Shown: positions 6,666 through 9,918 of the stretch, piece after piece
Layout: each line of letters begins with the position of its first letter
How positions within the stretch are numbered: position 1 is the first letter of the stretch
Assembly (NCBI GenBank): GCA_009783775.1
Contig: WRCT01000056.1
Coordinates: 1 to 9,918 of the forward strand
Direction: 5' to 3'
Source: Clostridiales bacterium
GTDB taxonomy: Bacteria; Bacillota; Clostridia; Christensenellales; CAG-138
Length of the DNA stretch: 9,918 nt
Notes under the pieces: model-generated
What the model was told of the DNA's origin: nothing
Databases searched by the model: none
Seen by the model: the letters and a program-made list of their open reading frames with translations, nothing else
Translations under genes and position numbers: made by a program

Positions 6666-7214
6666 ATGAATATCGCCAACAAATTAACTCTACTACGAAT
6701 CTTCCTGGTGCCGATTTACATCGCCTGTTACTACTTGCCGATCGCGTGGAATATGTGGCTCGGGGCGGGCGTGTTTATTCTGGCCGCGGTCACGGACGTG
6801 ATCGACGGGAACATCGCCAGAAAATACAATCTTTGCACCGACTTCGGGCGGTTTATGGACCCCATGGCGGACAAACTATTGACCTGCTCGGCCTTTATTA
6901 TGCTGACCGCGTTTGGCCTGCTGCACCCCGTGCTGACGATTCTCTTTGTCGCGCGCGAGTTCATCATCTCCGGCTTTCGCCTGATCGCCGTGGGGCGCGG
7001 GACGGTGATCGCCGCAGGCGCCTGGGGCAAGCTCAAGACCGTGCTGCAATGTATCGCGGTGCCCGCGCTTATGCTGTGGCAGCCGCTTTATGGCTGGATC
7101 GGCTGGCCCTATCAGATCTTTGCCTGGGCCGTGACCGGACTGGCGCTTGCAGCCTCGCTCTGGTCCTGCGGGTTGTATCTTTGGAAGAACCGAAAGATGG
7201 TGTCGTTGAAATAG
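6666..7214 (+). CDS. pgsA: CDP-diacylglycerol-glycerol-3-phosphate 3-phosphatidyltransferase
   Basis: A 182-residue integral membrane enzyme that transfers the phosphatidyl group from CDP-diacylglycerol to glycerol 3-phosphate, the committed step to phosphatidylglycerol. The CDP-alcohol phosphatidyltransferase motif is complete: Asp44, Asp47-Gly48, Ala51-Arg52, Gly61, Asp65 and Asp69, in the spacing D-x2-DG-x2-AR-x8-G-x3-D-x3-D. Several hydrophobic segments surround it. The start MNIANKLTLLRIFLVP matches the usual family N-terminus, so I chose ATG 6666. An in-frame TTG at 6591 would add 25 residues coded by the repeat element and is unlikely. No Shine-Dalgarno site precedes the ATG because the repeat arm ends there. 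Confidence 0.93.
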   Translation: MNIANKLTLLRIFLVPIYIACYYLPIAWNMWLGAGVFILAAVTDVIDGNIARKYNLCTDFGRFMDPMADKLLTCSAFIMLTAFGLLHPVLTILFVAREFIISGFRLIAVGRGTVIAAGAWGKLKTVLQCIAVPALMLWQPLYGWIGWPYQIFAWAVTGLALAASLWSCGLYLWKNRKMVSLK

Positions 7215-7291
7215 AGTGGAGTGTTGAGAGTGTTGACCCACCCAACCCGGCAGGGCCGGGTCGGGGCCCGGGAGAGTGGAGTGAAGGAAAA
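7213..7291 (+). repeat. Heptamer-type repeat after pgsA
   Basis: AGAGTGGAGTGTTG (7213-7226) begins inside the TAG stop of pgsA and is the reverse complement of 1699-1712. AGAGTGGAGTG recurs at 7273-7283, followed by AAGGAAAAA, the same junction seen in the other elements. Between them lies the GC-rich hairpin at 7245-7261. Here the two arms are direct, not inverted. Confidence 0.65.
7245..7261 (+). terminator. GC-rich hairpin after pgsA
   Basis: ACCCGGC (7245-7251) and GCCGGGT (7255-7261) form a perfect 7-bp stem with a 3-base loop. There is no T-run, so it is only a possible terminator or 3'-end stabiliser. Confidence 0.4.
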
Positions 7292-7310
7292 ACACTTGGA
7301 AACTTCCTTT

Positions 7311-7469
7311 TGTCATTGCGAGGAGCGGGAAGTCCATAAAGGCAAAAGAAACACGACGAAGCAATCCAGTTGCGGGGCCCCATAAAAAATATTCGTGGAT
7401 TTTTCTCGGTTTTCTGGATTGCTTCGTCGAGATTCTCCCGACACAAGGGCCTTTGCGCTCCTCGCAATG
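7311..7469. repeat. Large palindromic dispersed-type repeat
   Basis: The left arm starts GTCATTGCGAGGAGCG (7312-7327) and ends GACGAAGCAATCCAG (7355-7369). The right arm begins with its exact complement CTGGATTGCTTCGTC (7414-7428) and ends CGCTCCTCGCAATG (7456-7469). Arms of this wording (GAAGCAATCC, CCTCGCAATGAC) are familiar as dispersed palindromic repeats in many bacterial genomes. The distal AC of the right arm is found only at 7583-7584, after the inserted small element. Confidence 0.75.
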
Positions 7470-7578
7470 GGGCCCACTGATTAAATCGTGAGGTGGAATA
7501 GCTGGCCTGTCAAAAGTTCCTAAGTTGGGGCCATTCTGATAGCCAATCTACTCAGCGAACGATTTAATCAGGGGTTCC
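7470..7578. mobile_element. 109-bp MITE-like element, related to the IS at the left edge
   Basis: Terminal inverted repeats: left GGGCCCACTGATTAAATCGT (7470-7489); right, read inward, GGAACCCCTGATTAAATCGT (7578-7559). They match at 17 of 20 positions, with 13 consecutive identical bases. Both sides are flanked by AATG (7466-7469 and 7579-7582), a 4-bp target duplication. No coding capacity. The right terminus also matches the IS terminus at 97-116 at 17 of 20 positions. Confidence 0.78.
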
Positions 7579-7644
7579 AATGACGGAGAAAGCGCGCAAT
7601 GGCAGACGAGGAGCTAAAAGGGAAATAGAAAGCAGGAATAGAAA

Positions 7645-8877
7645 ATGATTGCTGAACTTATTTGCGTTGGTACCGAACTGCTCATGGGGCAGGTGGTGAA
7701 CACGAACGCGCGGTTCATCGCCGAAAAGCTCGCACCGCTGGGCATTACCATGTACTATCAGGTCGTCGTGGGCGACAATGTCGGGCGCTTGACGCAGGTC
7801 GTGAAAACCGCGCTGGCCCGCGCGGATATCCTGATCTTCTGCGGCGGCCTGGGGCCCACGGACGACGACCTGACCAAGGAGACCGTCGCGGCGGCGATGG
7901 ACTTGCCCTTGGTTTTGCGGACCGACGAGTGGGATAAGATCGTCTCTTACTTCACCGAAAAGGGGCGCGAGGTCTCGCCCAACAATAAAAAACAGGCCCT
8001 GTTTCCGCCCGACGCGCTGGTGTTGGACAACCCCTTCGGCACCGCGCCCGGCTGTATTCTGGAACAGGACGGCAAGGCGGCGATCCTGCTGCCCGGCCCG
8101 CCGCGCGAGATGATCCCGATGTTTGGGGCCCATGTCGAGCCCTGGCTTTTGGCCCGCTCGGACACGCGGCTCTACACGCGCGAGGTGCGCGTGTTCGGCA
8201 TGGGCGAGGCGGACGTGGCGCAAAAGCTTTCCTCTCTCATCGAAAACCAAAGCAACCCGACGATCGCGCCCTATGTCAAACCGGGCGAAGTGACCCTGCG
8301 TCTGACGGCGGGCTGTGACAGTGAGGACGAGGGGCGCGCGCTGGTCGAGCCGGTGTTGGCGCAGATTCGCGAGATACTGGGCGATTTGGTCTATTCCGAC
8401 ACGGGCCGCTCCCTGCCCGAGACCTGTCATGATCTGTTCCTCCAAGCGGGCAAGACCCTGGCCGTGGCGGAGAGCTGCACGGGCGGGCTTTTGGCCTCGG
8501 CCTTTGTGGATATCCCGGGCAGCTCGGCCTATTTTATAGAGGGCGCGGTGACCTATGCCAACGAGGCGAAGGTCAAGCGGCTGGGTGTCAGCCGGGACAC
8601 GCTGGACAAATACGGCGCGGTCAGCGCGGAATGCGCGCGGGAGATGGCGCAGGGTATGCGGCGCACCAGCGGCGCGGATATCGCCCTGGCGACCACGGGC
8701 ATCGCGGGACCCGACGGCGGCACAGTGGACAAGCCCGTGGGCCTGGTCTATGTCGCTTTGGCAACAGAGGAAAACGTGACCGTGCAGGAGTGGCGGCTCT
8801 ACGGTGAGCGGGCGCGTGTGCGCGGGTTGACGGTATTATATGCGTTGGATTTATTGAGACGGTTTTTCTTTTCTTAA
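7645..8877 (+). CDS. cinA: CinA: competence/damage-inducible protein with NMN deamidase domain
   Basis: A 410-residue two-domain protein. The N-terminal MoCF/COG1058-type domain has AELICVGTELLMGQ (3-16), GGLGPTDDDLTKE (67-79) and LPGPPREM (149-156). The C-terminal PncC domain, from about 255, has AESCTGG (275-281) and TGIAGPDGG (351-359). It hydrolyses nicotinamide mononucleotide to nicotinate mononucleotide and ammonia in pyridine nucleotide salvage; the N-terminal domain is associated with ADP-ribose pyrophosphatase activity in the family. Both domains are complete. AGGA at 7634-7637, 7 bases before the ATG, supports the start. In many Firmicutes cinA is followed by recA, which is absent here. 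Confidence 0.94.
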   Translation: MIAELICVGTELLMGQVVNTNARFIAEKLAPLGITMYYQVVVGDNVGRLTQVVKTALARADILIFCGGLGPTDDDLTKETVAAAMDLPLVLRTDEWDKIVSYFTEKGREVSPNNKKQALFPPDALVLDNPFGTAPGCILEQDGKAAILLPGPPREMIPMFGAHVEPWLLARSDTRLYTREVRVFGMGEADVAQKLSSLIENQSNPTIAPYVKPGEVTLRLTAGCDSEDEGRALVEPVLAQIREILGDLVYSDTGRSLPETCHDLFLQAGKTLAVAESCTGGLLASAFVDIPGSSAYFIEGAVTYANEAKVKRLGVSRDTLDKYGAVSAECAREMAQGMRRTSGADIALATTGIAGPDGGTVDKPVGLVYVALATEENVTVQEWRLYGERARVRGLTVLYALDLLRRFFFS

Positions 8878-8878
8878 C

Positions 8879-8980
8879 CGCGAATGACGCGAAAGGACGC
8901 AAAAACTCGCCTGCGGGCAGGTTTTTTTCTACCACGAATGACACGAATTAACACGAATTCGCCTGCGGGCGGGTTTTCTT
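8879..8980 (+). repeat. Tandemly duplicated repeat module after cinA
   Basis: Two related modules. The first (8879-8928) is CGCGAATGA, CGCGAAAGGA, CGCAAAAA and then CGCCTGCGGGCAGG with seven Ts. The second (8933-8980) is CACGAATGA, CACGAATTAA, CACGAATTC and then GCCTGCGGGCGGGTTTT. The first starts two bases after the cinA stop. A third copy of the GC-rich part is at 9413-9435. Confidence 0.65.
8910..8928 (+). terminator. Terminator of cinA, possibly bidirectional
   Basis: CCTG (8910-8913) and CAGG (8918-8921) form a short GC stem, followed by seven Ts (8922-8928). On the minus strand the same stem is followed, after a few bases, by five Ts, so it may also end the convergent xre transcript. 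Confidence 0.55.
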
Positions 8981-8991
8981 ACTGCTCGTTA

Positions 8992-9189
8992 TTATTCAAT
9001 AATAAACAGTTCAGCGGGTGTGCATTCTAAAAGTTTGCAGAGTTTTTCTATCGTGTCGAATTTAATTCCGGTCGTATGATTGTCAATCATGTTGTTAATG
9101 ACAGTGTAATTACTGCCAAGTTCTTGGACAAGCCAATACTTGCTTTTGCCTTTTCGCTTTAAGAGATTTTCTATGTTTAGATATAGCAT
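8992..9189 (-). CDS. Small XRE-family helix-turn-helix regulator
   Basis: A 65-residue protein that is almost only a Cro/C1-type helix-turn-helix domain. It reads KYWLVQELGSNYTVINNMI (recognition region) and then FDTIEKLCKLLECTPAELFII, the usual closing helix of short XRE regulators. It probably represses its own or a neighbouring promoter; targets are unknown. The minus-strand ATG at 9189 has AGGTGG (9199-9194) 4 bases upstream. It is convergent with cinA and much more AT-rich than the core genes, which suggests acquisition with mobile DNA. No toxin or phage gene is visible next to it. Confidence 0.8.
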   Translation of the reverse strand: MLYLNIENLLKRKGKSKYWLVQELGSNYTVINNMIDNHTTGIKFDTIEKLCKLLECTPAELFIIE

Positions 9190-9205
9190 ATGCCCACCTG
9201 CATAT

Positions 9206-9241
9206 ATTGTACAGATGGCTCAATCAGATTATAAGTACAAT
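9206..9241. promoter_or_regulatory. Possible operator between xre and the divergent promoter
   Basis: ATTGTAC (9206-9212) and GTACAAT (9235-9241) are perfect inverted 7-mers 22 bases apart, upstream of xre and next to the plus-strand promoter at 9246. A minus-strand TATAAT (9233-9228) lies between them. Autoregulation by the XRE protein is an inference. Confidence 0.4.
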
Positions 9242-9245
9242 GCGC

Positions 9246-9274
9246 TTGACAGTATGTTGCAATTGAGATATAGT
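9246..9274 (+). promoter_or_regulatory. Strong plus-strand promoter
   Basis: Perfect TTGACA (9246-9251), a 17-base spacer and TATAGT (9269-9274). Expected start near 9281. No recognisable gene follows; it points into a hairpin-rich stretch. Confidence 0.65.
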
Positions 9275-9280
9275 AAACTT

Positions 9281-9435
9281 GTCAGTTTGCTCCTACGGGT
9301 ATCCGGAATATCCGCAAGAGCAATTGCCGGTAACCGGCAGATGGGAGATGCAGTCATAATGCCCTATGACTGCATCTTCATGTGGCTTGACGGCGCTGTA
9401 TGCGCTGGATTTGCCTGCGGGCGGGTTCTTTTTTT
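9281..9435 (+). ncRNA. Candidate structured small RNA
   Basis: Downstream of the promoter at 9246-9274 lie TGCCGG/CCGGCA (9325-9339), a perfect 12-bp stem GATGCAGTCATA/TATGACTGCATC with a 6-base loop (9347-9376), and GCGC/GCGC (9393-9405). These are followed by a GC-rich stretch and seven Ts (9413-9435) that could terminate. The transcript would be about 155 bases. It matches no RNA family I recognise; a mobile-element remnant is the alternative. Confidence 0.4.
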
Positions 9436-9717
9436 AACCAGTACAGCTTTTGTCAAGGAGAAATGTCCAATTTTTTGAAAGGTTTTTGTTTTCCTTACAT
9501 TGCAAGGCTAGATACCCTTTCCCATGCTGTTTCTTGTGTTTGCCGTCTGCCCGCAGAGCAGAAAGGCAAAAATCCCAGGAAATGGGACTTCTGCCTAAAC
9601 TATTCTTGCGTTTCACCGTCGTTTTGTAACAGCCTGACATCCCCTTGTCACCCGTCAAATATCCCCATAGAGCCTTCTTTGTTGGTTCATACTGCTAATC
9701 ACATAATTGCTATTTGA
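9436..9717. other. Gene-free, hairpin-rich stretch
   Basis: I see no supportable gene here. The notable content is TTTGCC plus TCTGC (9539-9550) pairing with GCAGA plus GGCAAA (9558-9570). Overlapping this, GCAGAA (9558-9563) can instead pair with TTCTGC (9589-9594) around an inner TCCCA/TGGGA stem (9573-9587). The two folds exclude each other. Confidence 0.4.
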
Positions 9718-9918
9718 TTTACTCAGCAAAAGAAACCCGAAACGAAGATATATCAACTGTGGTCGGGCGATGGTGCAACAGTTCATCGGGCTGAAGCATT
9801 GCAAGTGCGGCACGAGCTAGAAAAAGGACATCGGCTAACAGGGTTCTTCGCACTAACACCCACTGGCAGAACAATCGCGGAAAGTATTATCCATTATTTT
9901 GTTCGTTTCTTTCACAGC
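9718..9918 (+). pseudogene. Unidentified open frame without start, running off the window
   Basis: After an in-frame TGA at 9715 the frame stays open for 67 codons to the edge; other frames on both strands are broken in this stretch. The peptide includes KIYQLWSGDGATVHRAEALQ and, later, ELEKGHRLTGFFALTPTGRT. Its composition is protein-like, with charged helical stretches, but I do not recognise a family. There is no ATG and no ribosome binding site; the only candidate starts are CTG, TTG (9799) or GTG (9805). It may be the 5'-truncated remnant of an accessory gene, or a gene with an unusual start. Confidence 0.35.

Noticed and set aside
7564..8445. A 293-codon open frame on the minus strand opposite cinA
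   Set aside because: Same reasoning: it overlaps the well-defined CinA N-terminal domain and has shadow-type composition.
9140..9478. A plus-strand frame of 112 codons over the xre start and hairpin array
   Set aside because: It overlaps xre antisense, has no ribosome binding site at a sensible start, and covers strong inverted repeats; a structured RNA or remnant explains the region better.
9434..9658. A minus-strand frame of 74 codons
   Set aside because: No recognisable domain or ribosome binding site was seen, and it covers the alternative hairpins. It remains possible but unsupported.

Overview
The window looks like the chromosome of a Gram-positive member of Bacillota, class Clostridia. 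The evidence is the run ftsK/spoIIIE, rimO, pgsA, cinA on one strand, a gene order typical of sporulating Firmicutes. AGGAGG-type ribosome binding sites and sigma-A-like promoters with 17-bp spacers agree with this. The housekeeping genes are GC-rich, while the flanks and intergenic spaces are more AT-rich and carry mobile or repetitive DNA. Species cannot be named from the sequence alone.

Layout. Positions 1-116 are the promoter-proximal end of an IS5-family-like insertion sequence, with the first 21 codons of a transposase on the minus strand. Positions 222-1619 encode an exported, membrane-anchored WG-repeat protein with its own promoter and terminator. Then follow ftsK/spoIIIE (1782-4292), a short-chain dehydrogenase (4444-5238), rimO (5239-6540), pgsA (6666-7214) and cinA (7645-8877). 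A small XRE-type regulator lies on the minus strand at 8992-9189. The last 0.7 kb holds a candidate structured RNA, a hairpin-rich stretch and an unidentified frame that runs off the window edge.

The core genes serve chromosome translocation (FtsK/SpoIIIE), ribosomal protein S12 modification (RimO), anionic phospholipid synthesis (PgsA) and NMN salvage (CinA/PncC). The dehydrogenase is an accessory member; its stop codon directly abuts the rimO start.

The most distinctive feature is the density of short repeats. Heptamer tandem repeats of several sequence types occur between genes, often as inverted arms around a hairpin core with an AAACTG-type stem. They also occur in frame inside ftsK and rimO, and they overlap the stop codons of ftsK, rimO and pgsA. 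A different palindromic repeat lies downstream of pgsA and is split by a 109-bp MITE-like element. The terminal inverted repeats and AATG target site of that element match those of the insertion sequence at the left edge, so a chain of nested insertions can be read directly. No CRISPR array, tRNA or rRNA was seen.
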